From NCBI GenBank assembly GCA_037447605.1, contig CM074804.1:2052561-2116560 (forward strand): a DNA stretch of 64,000 nucleotides, read 5' to 3'. Shown in pieces: positions 25,553-37,500 of this stretch. This DNA comes from Zygnema circumcarinatum. Lineage: Eukaryota > Streptophyta > Zygnematophyceae > Zygnematales > Zygnemataceae. The translations under genes were made by a program, and so were the position numbers. Every line of letters starts with the position of its first letter. The stretch's first letter is position 1. A model generated the notes under the pieces. The model saw only the letters and a list, made by a program, of their open reading frames with translations. It was not told the origin of the DNA and did not search any database.

Positions 25553-28500
25553 GCAGCCGCGTCTCAATTAAGGGCGGGGAGGGCGTGCAAGGTGCAGGTG
25601 ACGGTGAAGGTGGTGGCGGGCGTGGCCTTTGGAGTGTTCCACGCGGAGGAGGTCCGCGCTATCAGCGTGAAGCGCATCACCAGCCACATCATGTTTGATA
25701 ATATGCAGAACCCCGTGCGAGGGGGGCTTTACGACCCCGCGCTGGGGCCCATGGACGTCAAGGATATGTGAGCGGATTCAGGATGTTGTGTAATTTTGGA
25801 ACCACTTGCACATGAGTGGTTCTTGTTAGCTTATCTAAAGTATGAACGTGAATGGTGCTTTACAGAGATTTTTTTTTTTTCTGCGAAAGAGCAAAAACCA
25901 AAAGGACATTAGAGAAATTTAAGTAAACGAGGAAACTCTGCTAACGAAAGGCATGAGAATACGTGTCCGGGATGCAGTTGTGAGACCTGCCGGCTTTCAT
26001 ATGCTCACTGCCCCGGTCATTTCGGACACATTGACCTCGCGCTGCCGGTGTACAATCCGATGCTGTTCCCGGTTCTCTACAAGCTCTTGCGCTGTATTTG
26101 CCTCAGCTGTCACCGCTTCAAAATGGCTGCAGCGCAGGTCATCCAAAAACAGCCCGCCTTTTGCCCCTCTGCCTCTTCTAGGATTGGGCCTCTCTGATCA
26201 AATTGCTGGAAGTAGTGTTTACTGAACTATTGCTGGCTCTTTCAGTCACTAACCATACTTGGTCTTACAAAAGGGCTCATGTTTTGTACCAGACACATTT
26301 AAGCTGACACTCAAGTAAGAATGAAACTAGGACGCGAGGCAAGTGTTATGACACGTGGGACTCCTGCCTGACGTAGTTTATTTATATTTTAGTCAGCCGA
26401 AGTAACTCTATAACGTTTCTCAAGGAAGGAAGTGCATAATTCTCACTTTACACGGTACAAGGGGGCAAGGACTGGTGAAAACATGCCATGACACATGGTC
26501 ACATGGTCACATGGTCTTAGTACCCATTGTATTCTTTTATATGTGTTGTTAAGGTTCCGTTTTGAGAACTTTATAACTCCATTTAGGAAACTTGGCCATT
26601 TCGCTTGTCTTGAGACCAGGTTCTTGCGACCTTGCGACCTGCCGTCTCTTCACTGCTCCATTTTTTCCTGAGTTTTGTTCGATAAAAACAGTCAAAGTAG
26701 TCTGTTAATCAAGCTTCTTTTGTTTGGTTTTATTTGAAAGGTAGATTCGATCCCCACTTTCAATGCCTGTTTCATGGATTTAACGTACGCTGTTGCTGAT
26801 GCTACAGGTGGAATATCACAAGCGAAAGCTTCAGCTGGTGTTACAAGGAGCGCTTGTGGAGGCATTGGCAATTGCAGCACCCAAGGTGGCTCAAGAGGGC
26901 CGTGAAGCGAAGGAAGAAGAGGGCATAGACCTTGGACTTGACTCGGAGGAAGAAATGCAAGTGCAAGAGCCGCTGGTGGTCCAAAAGGGCGAGACAAAGT
27001 TGACAACGCATGCGGTTGCAGCAGCTGCGAATGTTATTCGCGACTTTATTTCGAGCATGCCGAAAGAGAAATGTGGAAATTGTCAGGCACTGAATCCAAG
27101 TCTGCGTAGAGACGGACACGCCAAACTGTTCTTGGTGCGCCCGCCTGTGACCTTGGCGTGTAGGTTTCTGTGGAGGTGTTTGAATTATTGACTGCTCTGA
27201 GGCAGGGGTGTTTAAGTGACCTCTTGGATTTTCAATACTTGTGACGCAGATACCCCTGTCCGCCCGGAAGGAGGAGCGAAATGCTCGCCAAGGAGTACGG
27301 TTTCCGAATGTTTTATCAGAAGCAAGAGGTGACACAATCCTAACAGAAGAAAAGCAGACGGTTGTGGAGGTGGGGAAGAAGGATGACGGCACGGTCCAAC
27401 ATACATCCAACAGTTCGATTTTTGTGAGCGCAGCCGAGGTGAGCATCTTGCGCTTACAGTCAGCAGCTGTTGGAGGAATCGCATGCCTGACCAGAAATTA
27501 GGAAGTTCTGCTTCTTCGGACATGTTACCCAAACTCGTCAGTAGTGCTTCTTGAATTTGCTCTGTTTTTGCACACTAAAGCACAAAGTTTAACTGGCAGT
27601 ATGAGCGTCCCCATTAACAGGATTGCATATGAACTTCTCAAAGGAGGGGGTTTTTGTTGTTATTGGTGTCACTGCTGCGAATTTGTCTGCTGGGCATCAC
27701 CTATACTCCATCGTCTCATGAATCTTCAGTGTCTTTATTCAGCATGACACTTGGATTCTTGAGCATCACTGTCTGGTCCCATGCCTCGAACAGCTTAGTT
27801 TGAGTCTTTCGAGATTTTCCCACTGCAAGATAGGAAGGCCTTTATCTTCTTTCTGGTTGGCTGAAGGGTGCATGTCTTAACTGTGAGGCAGCTGATGTGA
27901 AGAGAGAGGCGGCAACAGGTGGAGGAGCACTTGAAGAGGTTGTGGACCAATGAAGGAGAGGTGTGCGACCTTGTGTGGGGAAACAAACTGGAGTCGCAGC
28001 AGTGGAGCGGCCATGCCGCCTTCTTTCTGCATGCGGTTCTAGTCACTCCCAATCGCTTCCGCCCGACTAACAAGCTCGGTGACAAGGTAAGCATCTACGG
28101 AGAGCACAGACATCCTGTAAAGTCTCATCGGGCAAATGATCTATAACAAGGAGTAGAAGACTTATCAGAATAGCTTCAGACGCTCGCCTTTCATTTGGGA
28201 GAACAAATGTGGTTCATGGCAGGAGTGCGTGCTAGTAGCCATAGACATCAACAATCCCATTTCGTTTAATTCAATCCGTGAGAGCTCTATTGAAGGATGA
28301 AGGCAAACAAACTGAGTTTTTACTTGACTTGGAAAGGATACAGGACCCGATGCCGAGCCACAGGTTCTTCTGACAACTTATTCAGTTATTGTTTCGTCAT
28401 ATCCTAGATGTGTACCTCAGCTTAGTGTTGGTATACCGGCTGCCCGAATGTAGGTAGTCCTTACGGGGTTGTGAAGGCAGTATTCTTGATGGTAAAACCA

Positions 28501-31500
28501 CCTCTCTGCAGGGGCCCTAGAAGCGTGAGGGCATGCTTCGGGAGTTGGATGTGTGGCGTGGGTTATCAACGTAGCACGATGGGAGAGGTGGGGCATGCAG
28601 ATTTTTGACCATCCACAAAATCTTTTTCTAAACAAAATAATTCAGTCCAACATGTACATTACTGAACTGGGCCGCGACCTTACTACCTCTCTGCGACGTA
28701 CTACAAATGCGTGGCTGGCATTGCAGAATAACGTCAACTCTCTCCTTGACAGCAGCCTTGGTGAGTACCCATCAGTACCGCAGATGTTATTTTTGAGGGG
28801 GAAGTTTGTTTAATTTTCTCTGTTCGAAGTCAGGTCAATTTGACCTCTTTAATAATCATAAACTTTTGTGTCTTTAACTTCGAGTGAAGCTTCTGTAAAA
28901 ATCAATTTGCCGAAACTTTCTGCGAAATCTCCCCTTTAAACGCCAGATTTTGAGCATATGCCCCCCTTTCTTCAAGAAAATTTCTTTGCTAGCTTGTAGT
29001 CGTGCTTTTTAAAAACTATCAAGATGAGGAAAAAAATTTGCATGAACTTTGCTAAAGAACTCACGGCCGGCTCCCTATTGCTGTCTTGATGCCTCCCTCA
29101 GCAAGCACCATGCGTGAGGCAGCAAACTGCCCCAAGTTTCGTCACACTGCAATGGACTGTAGTGTTCTAAGACCACGTCGCCTATTTATTTCAAAGCAGC
29201 TGCAGGTAGCGGTGCGAAAAACGAGACGAATTTTGGGATCCGGCAACAGCTGGAGAAGAAGGAAGGGATATTCCGCATGAACATGATGGGGAAGCGTGTG
29301 AACTATGCGTGCCGTTCGGTCATTTCGCCAGACCCGTATATTCAAGTTAACGAAATTGGAATTCCCCCCTATTTCGCTATGCGGCTGACTGTCCCTGTGG
29401 TGAGTCGTCTTCAGCCACCAGTCTCTTAGAGATTTTTTTCAATGCTTACAGGAAACGCGCTCGGTAATGTTGAAACATGTTGGCAAGAAGTGAACATGTC
29501 AAATTGATTTTCCCTCTAAGCTTCATTGTCAAGCGTGCCTAACCTAGAAAGTTCAATCGTTGTCGTCTTCAGTTGTCTGGAAAGAACCTTCACAGTCTTG
29601 ACATGGAAGATTTTTATATTCCATACAAGAATGAAATGAAACAAACAGTGGCTTTTTTTTCTTTATGAAAACCTGTACTGTCTCCTAGTATCGAAGCAAA
29701 AGCTTGACCATTTTCGAATTGCGTGCCTCATTCTGCTCATTTCCATCGCTTGTGAATCTTCCTATCCTTCGCCACTCACTTGAATCCCCAAGCTTACGAC
29801 ACAGACAACCGCGTAAATCCCGAACACTCTGTTTGCAAACTCATCCCCGAGCCCGAGCCCTGCTCTTGTGAATGAGTGGCCAGTCAGTCAGGCGACTCCT
29901 GAACCCTCAACCCCTGAACCCTCAATCCCTGAACCCTCAACCCCTGAACCTTCAACCCCTGAACCCTCAACCCCTGAACCCTCAACCCCTGAACCCTCAA
30001 CCCCTGAACCCTCAACCCCTGAACCCTCAATCCCTGAACCCTCAACCCCTGAACCCTCAACCCCTGCACCCTCAACCCCTGCACCCTCAACCCCTGAACC
30101 CTCAACCCCTGAACCCTCAACCCCTGAACCCTCAACCCCTGAACCCTCAATCCCTGAACCCTCAACCCCTGAACCCTCAACCCCTGAACCCTGAACCCCT
30201 GAACCCTCTTCCCCTGAACCCTCAACCCCTGAACCCTCAACCCCTGAACCTTCAACCCCTGAACCCTCAACCCCTGAACCCTCAACCCCTGAACCCTCAA
30301 CCCCTGAACCCTCTTCCCTGAACCCTCAACCCCTGAACCCTCAACCCCTGAACCCTGAACCCTGAACCCTGAACCCTGAACCCTCAACCCCTGAACCCTC
30401 AACCCCTGAACCCTCAATCCTGAACCCTCAACCCTAAACCCTCAACCCCTGCACCCTCAACCCCTGCACCCTCAACCCCTGAACCCTCAACCCCTGAACC
30501 CTCAACCCCAACCCTCCCTGAACCCTCAACCCCTGAACCCTCAACCCCTGCACCCTCAACCCCTGCACCCTCAACCCACCCTCAACCCCTGAACCCTCAA
30601 CCCCCCCTCAACCCCTGAACCCTCAACCCCTGAACCCTCAACCCCTGAACCCTCAACCTCTGAACCCTAACCTCTGAACCCTCAACCCCTGAACCCTCTG
30701 AACCCTCAACCCCTGAACCCTCAACCCCTGAACCCTCAACCCCTGAACCCTCAACCCCTGAGCCCTCAACCCCTGAACCCTCAGCCCCACAGACCTCAAC
30801 CCCTGAACCCCTGAACCCTCAATCCCTGAACCCTCAACCCCTGAACCCTCAACCCCTGCACCCTCAACCCCTGCACCCTCAACCCCTGCACCCTCAACCC
30901 CTGAACCCTCACCCCTGAACCCTCAACCCCCCCTGAACCCTCAATCCCTGAACCCTCAACCCCTGAACCCTCAACCCCTGCACCCTCAACCCCTGAACCC
31001 TCAACCCCTGCACCACCCCTGAACCCTCTGAACCCTCAACCTCTGAACCCTAACCTCTGAACCCTCAACCCCTAACCTCTGAACCCTCAACCCCTGAACC
31101 CTCAACCCCTGAACCCTCAACCCCTGAACCCTCAACCCCTGAACCCTCAACCCCTGAACCCTCAACCCCTGAACCCTCTGAACCCTCTTCCTGAACCCTC
31201 AACCCCTGAACCCTCAACCCCTGAACCCTCAACCCCTGCACCCTCAACCCCTGAACCCTCAACCCCTGAACCCTCAACCTCTGAACCCTAACCTCTGAAC
31301 CCTCAACCCCTGAACCCTCAACCCCTGAACCCTCAACCCCTGAACCCTCAACCCCTGAACCCTCAACCCCTGAACCCTCAACCCCTGAACCCTCTTCCCC
31401 TGAACCCTCAACCCCTGAACCCTCAACCCCTGAACCCTCAACCCCTGAACCCTCAACCCCTGAACCCTCAACCCCTGAACCCTCAACCCCTGCACCCTCA

Positions 31501-34500
31501 ACCCCTGAACCCTCAACGCCTGAACCCTCAACCCCTGCACCCTCAACCCCTGAACCCTCAACCCCTGAACCCTCAATCCCTGAACCCTCAACCCCTGAAC
31601 CTTCAACCCCTGAACCCTCAACCCCTGAACCCTCAACCCCTGAACCCTCTTCCCCTGAACCCTCAACCCCTGAACCCTCAACCCCTGAACCTTCAACCCC
31701 TGAACCCTCAACCCCTGAACCCTCAACCCCTGAACCCTCAACCCCTGAACCCTCTTCCCTGAACCCTCAACCCCTGAACCCTCAACCCCTGAACCCTCAA
31801 CCCCTGAACCCTCAACCCCTGAACCCTCAACCCCTGAACCCTCAACCCCTGAACCCTCAATCCCTGAACCCTCAACCCCTGAACCCTCAACCCCTGCACC
31901 CTCAACCCCTGAACCCTCAACCCCTGAACCCTCAACCCCTGAACCCTCAACCCCTGAACCCTCAACCCCTGAACCCTCAACCCTGAACCCTCAATCCCTG
32001 AACCCTCAACCCCTGAACCTTCAACCCCTGAACCCTCAACCCCTGAACCCTCAACCCCTGAACCCTCTTCCCTGAACCCTCAACCCCTGAACCCTCAACC
32101 CCTGAACCCTCAACCCCTGAACCCTCAACCCCTGAACCCTCAACCCCTGAACCCTCAACCCCTGAACCCTCAATCCCTGAACCCTCAACCCCTGAACCCT
32201 CAACCCCTGCACCCTCAACCCCTGCACCCTCAACCCCTGAACCCTCACCCCTGAACCCTCAACCCCTGAACCCTCAATCCCTGAACCCTCAACCCCTGAA
32301 CCCTCAACCCCTGCACCCTCAACCCCTGCACCCTCAACCCCTGAACCCTCAACCTCTGAACCCTAACCTCTGAACCCTCAACCCTGGAACCCTCAACCCC
32401 TGAACCCTCAACCCCTGAACCCTCAACCCCTGAACCTCAACCCCTGAACCCTCAACCCCTGAACCTCAACCCCTGAACCCTCAACTCTGAACCTCAACCC
32501 CCTGAACTCCTCAACCCCTGAACCTCAACCCCTGAACCCTCAACCCCTGCACCCTCAACCCCTGAACCCTCAACCCCTGAACCCTCAACCCCTGAACCCT
32601 CAACCCCTGAACCCTCAATCCCTGAACCCTCAACCCCTGAACCCTCAACCCCTGAACCCTCAACCCCTGAACCCTCAACCCCTGAACCCTCAACCCCTGA
32701 ACCCTCAACCCCTGAACCCTAACCTCTGAACCCTAACCCCCGTGTGACAGGCGGTGACGAAGCACAACCGCGAGTGGCTGCGGCAGCTTGTCCTGGCCGG
32801 CAACGAGACCCATCCGGGCGCCGCTGCCGTCGAGGACGAGGACGGGCGCGTGGTGCGCCTAACCGGCCTCAGCGCCGCTAGGCGCCGCGCCCTGGCCAAG
32901 GCCCTCAGCTCCACGCCCGCCGCGCAGAAGGGGGGGGGGGCGCCCCGCCAACGGGGGGCAGCCAAAGTCGTGTACCGGCACATGGTAGACGGGGATCTGG
33001 TGCTGCTAAACCGGCAGGTGTGCTCGCGGCTGGTTCGGGCACCATGGAAAGGGAAGGGGCGGAGTTTGGGATTGGGGGAGGCACTGCTTGAACGTTGGTT
33101 TTAGTTTTATTGGAAGGTTTTCGTGATTATTCAGTGGGTCAGTGTGGAGAGGTTCTGGAGTGGAAAGTGCTGTTAGATGAATTCAAGACCTGTCGGAATG
33201 ACTCATGCCCTGTGAAGTTCAAGAAGTTCGTCTGGGAAGGGTTGAGTGGCAGCTCATGCAATGAAAGATTGGTACTAGTCTATTCGGTAGACTGACTCGA
33301 GTTTTTGCAATCGACAAGCGAGACAAGGCGACTACTGAGCATGGAATGGCGGCACTTTGGGTTTTGCTTTGGGCCAGCCTACTTTGCACAAACCTGGCAT
33401 CATGGGACATCGCGCAAAGATTTTGAAGGGAGAGAAGACGCTGCGCATGCATTACGCCAACTGCAAGTGCGCCTTCTGCCCTTAGCATGGCTCTGAGCTC
33501 AATGTCTTTGTTCCTACATCTTGGCCTTACTTCTGTGGGTAGAGTCAATTTGCAGATTTTGTGCGGGTTGGGTCCCTTATGGAAGATAGAGTTTTCTTTA
33601 TTGAGATTTCAGTAGTGAGTTCAATAGTTCAGGTATCACCGATCCCACATGTAGTGCACTATCGCAAGCATTCAACAGACTTGACATACAATTCTTGCCC
33701 CGCCTGATTGTCGCTAGGCATTTCTGCGATTCATGGGGTTTGCCATATCGCGTCATAGTCCCTTTCAAGTGTGGCATGGCAGTGTGTACAATGCGGACTT
33801 CGATGGCGACGAAATGAATGTGCATTTTCCCCAGGACGCCATTGGGCAGGCCGAGGCGATGGCCATAGTGAACGCGGACGAGCAGTACATCGTGCCCACA
33901 AGCGGAGCGCCCTGCAGGGGGCTCATTCAGGTGCTGCCAACCCTCCGGTGAGGTGGAGGTACAGCTCAGAGATGCGATGCTAAATAGTCTAAAGAGGGTT
34001 GCAATGAAGAGTCTGCTGCTCTCCACCTTTTATGAGGCCAACCATTTCATGCTCCATTTGCGGAATGAACAGCAGCAAGGAGCTCATTCGGCCTCAATCG
34101 TGCATTCAAAAACTTGGAGAGGTTTGGACGAGCCGGAAAGAGTAGGGAGAAGCTCATTGGCAAAGAAATGTCATGCAGGACCACATTGTGGCGGGGACAC
34201 TTTTGACGATGGCGGGAACGGTGCTGACAAGAGAGGCGTATCAGCAATTGCTTTATGCCTCATGCATTCCGCACGCGTTTCGGCAGCAGGGAACGACTGC
34301 AGCGGTGGTGGCTGGGCAGGAGCAGCCGTTCAAACTCATGCCACCCGCGATACTGAAGCCGCGCTGTCTATGGACCGGCAAGCAGGTGTGCCTCCCTTCC
34401 TCACGCCTCCTCTGTTTTGATTGCGAGTAGGCATTTGCAGAAGATGATGTAGAGGGATTTCGAGTGTAGTAATGGCCGGGAACATTGAGAACACGAAGTT

Positions 34501-37500
34501 TTCCTAGGTCCATCCTCTCCGTACAAGCCATGGCGTCACAGGCAAGCGGATGCGTGGCATAGTGAAGCGTCCTGTGTTGTGTGTGTAATGGCTGTGCAGG
34601 TGATCAGCACCGTTCTGCAGTGTGCCACGAGGGGGCAGTTCCCCATGGCCCTCGCGACCAATACCAAGGTGACAGGTCAGCACTGGGAGGACCTGCGGGA
34701 GGAGGACACCACAATGTTGGTACGCGAGAACGAGCTTCTCACCGGAGTGATGGACAAGGCGCAGTTTGGCAAGTGGGGCATTGTGCACTCCTTCCATGAG
34801 CTCTATGGCAGCGCAGCGGCGGGCCAGCTACTCTCCACCCTCAGTCGACTCTTCACAGCCTTTCTGCAGGTACATTTTACGTCCTTTCTCTACCTGCCCA
34901 AACCACCCTTGAAAGCCGGCTTTTCTGCTGTCGAATGGGTTTGCCGCGCAAGAGCCGTCACTGAGGTTGACAACACATTTGGAACTTGCTTTTCCCTCTT
35001 CGTGATGTGCGATGTAAGGAGCGCAGATGCACGGCTTCACCTGCGGTATCGACGATTTGCTACTGAAGCCAACTGCGGAGGATGTTCGTGCAACAATTTT
35101 AGAGCAAGCGGCTGATGTGGGCATGCGCGTACATGCTGCCTTCGTGGGGATTCCTGAGAAAGGTTAGCCGGTGCTCTCTAATGTCACTCACTTCTATAAT
35201 GTTGCTTTGAATGGAAGCTGAGATAATCGTGACAGTCTTTACCACATGCGTCATCCGAATTAAGAAAAGAGGACTTGGGTGAGAGGGAGCTTCCAATGGC
35301 ACTGGTCCATCTATGGCCAGCTGCGAGAGAAGTTCCCTCAGATTGAATGGGGTGGTTAGAAGCTGTAACGTGCATTTTGCGCACTTGGCAGTTTATGCTT
35401 CACCTCTACAAAGGTAACCAGAGTTTTCATCCTCAACGAATGAGAGGAAGCCTCAGGTGCAAGCTGTATATGCTATAAATTTATGTATGTAAACGAATTA
35501 TTCTAACGTATAGCTCTCATTATTACGTTACTGACTACTCCAAAACTGTGTCGATTCTTCCCCTTCTTTCCCTTCTTCCCCTTCTTCCCCTTCTTCCCCT
35601 TCTTCCCCTCCTTCCCCTTCTTCCCCTTCTTCCCCTTCTTCCCCTTCTTCCCCTTCTTCCCCTTCTTCCCCTTCTTCCCCTTCTTCCCCTTCTTCCCCTT
35701 CTTCCCCTTCTTCCCCTTCTTCCCCTTCTTCCCCTTCTTCCCCTTCTTCCCCTTCTTCCCCTTCTTCCCCTTCTTCCCCTTCTTCCCCTTCTTCCCCTTC
35801 TTCCCCTTCTTCCCCTTCTTCCTCTTCTTCCCCTTCTTCCCCTTCTTCCCCTTCTTCCCCTTCTTCCCCCTCTTCCTCTTCGTACTTGAGGGATGTTCCA
35901 GGTGCAGACCCCAGCAGGGTGCGCGAGGAGGTGGCTCGCCAATTCCGGCAGCGCAAGGAGGCGGCGCGGGCACAGCTGGACGGTCGGATGACGAGCGCCC
36001 TCAGCCAGATCACGACACGTGTCACCAACAGCTGCCTGCCTGCGGGCCTCTTCAAACCGTTCCCCTACAACTGCATGGCTATGATGACGGTGACGGGCGC
36101 CAAAGGAAGTGGTGTACGTATGAGTGCTCCAACAAATCCGTGAATGAATTCATTGAATTCTTCATTCAATTCATTGAATTGAATTCTTCTCCATGAATGA
36201 TTTTCGCACACATTTGAGGTGGTGGCTGGTGCGATAGCTACTGTAATGCCATAGACTTTGGTTTTGTTTAGATTCGTGTTCGAGAGAACAGCGGCTTGAA
36301 TCGACCTGCGAGGCAGCTATGGTGACAAAGGGCAGCCCTATCGCATGCAGGTGAACTTCAACCAGATATCGGCACTGCTCGGACAGCAGGAACTGGAAGG
36401 AAAGCGTGTGCCCCGAATGGCGTCAGGAAAAACTCTTCCGTGCTTTGCTCCTTGGGACTTTTCTGCAAGGGCGGGAGGGTATATCAGCGACCGCTTTCTG
36501 ACAGGGCTGCGTCCGCAGGAATACTACTTCCATTGCATGGCCGGTCGGGAAGGGTGAGTCTCGGCGCTTTCTTCATATTTCTTCAATATTGAATGTTTGC
36601 CAGGAGCCTTTCTTTGCTTTTGCTGGAAGTGATATCCGGCCTCTGTGTGCAGGCTGGTGGACACCACTGTGAAGACATCGCGCAGCGGGTATTTGCAGCG
36701 GTGTATGGTTAAGAATTTGGAGGGGCTCCGAGTGCACTACGACTACACGGTGCGCGACTCGGATGCGACCGTTGTGCAGTTCCGCTATGGCTCGGATGCG
36801 CTGGACACTACGCGCATATCGTATTTGTCCAACTTCAACTTCATGCTGCAGGTCCTTTCTCACGCTGTTTGCCTCCACATTGCGTTTGCCCGTTCTGCGT
36901 GCTTCCAGTGGGGATGGATGTCTACTTGCACCCTGCTACGTGTGTGAGCCGATGGCCGTGTACCGTTTCAGGGTGAGGTCTAGTCACTCCAAATGTAGTT
37001 TGGAGAAGAGGGCTGTTTGGGAATAGAAACAGCTAAAGGAGAGCATACGGTATGAGCTTCTCCCATGATCCGAAGTATCAACTGCTCATTGTGGACCGTT
37101 GACAACGAACTGTCGACGGTCTCTAAAATGCCGTAATGTATGATTAATAAACTAAAAGGTATTTAAATTTTTGAATGCCGGTTTAAGTTGCGATAGGTGC
37201 ACATGTGGAAGAGGAGTATCGCCAGAGAGACACAAAGATTTGAAACCCAGGAGGGCTCTCCCCTCTTCTGGCAGCCTTCATCAACCAACTAGAGAGTTGG
37301 TTGTATCTCGAATAGGCATTGGCATGCTCTACTTTGCTTTGCGTGTGTATCACCGGGTCTTGCCCATTTTTAATCAAACTCTCGTTTGCGGAGTGTTGGG
37401 GAGCATCAGAATGAGGCGCAGCTGAACGAAGCACTGCCCGTAGCTGCAGCGCAAGCAGGGGGGCCCTTGAGCAGCAGTGAAGCAGCGGCATGTAGAAAGG

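Noticed and set aside
24722-25567. Minus-strand ORF with Arg/Val repeats
   Set aside because: It reads through the CCCTAA array, the poly-G gap and an intron of the NDUFB8-like gene. The real exon uses another frame.
29868-32708. Long ORFs with TPEPS or RVQGL repeats on both strands
   Set aside because: They arise because the 15-bp minisatellite keeps frame in every phase. The region is an intron with intact splice sites on both sides.
35503-36055. ORFs with Lys/Gly, Glu/Gly, Arg/Gly and Leu/Pro repeats
   Set aside because: All are translations of the TTCTTCCCC tract inside Pol I intron 14. All three minus-strand frames are open, which marks a repeat and not coding.
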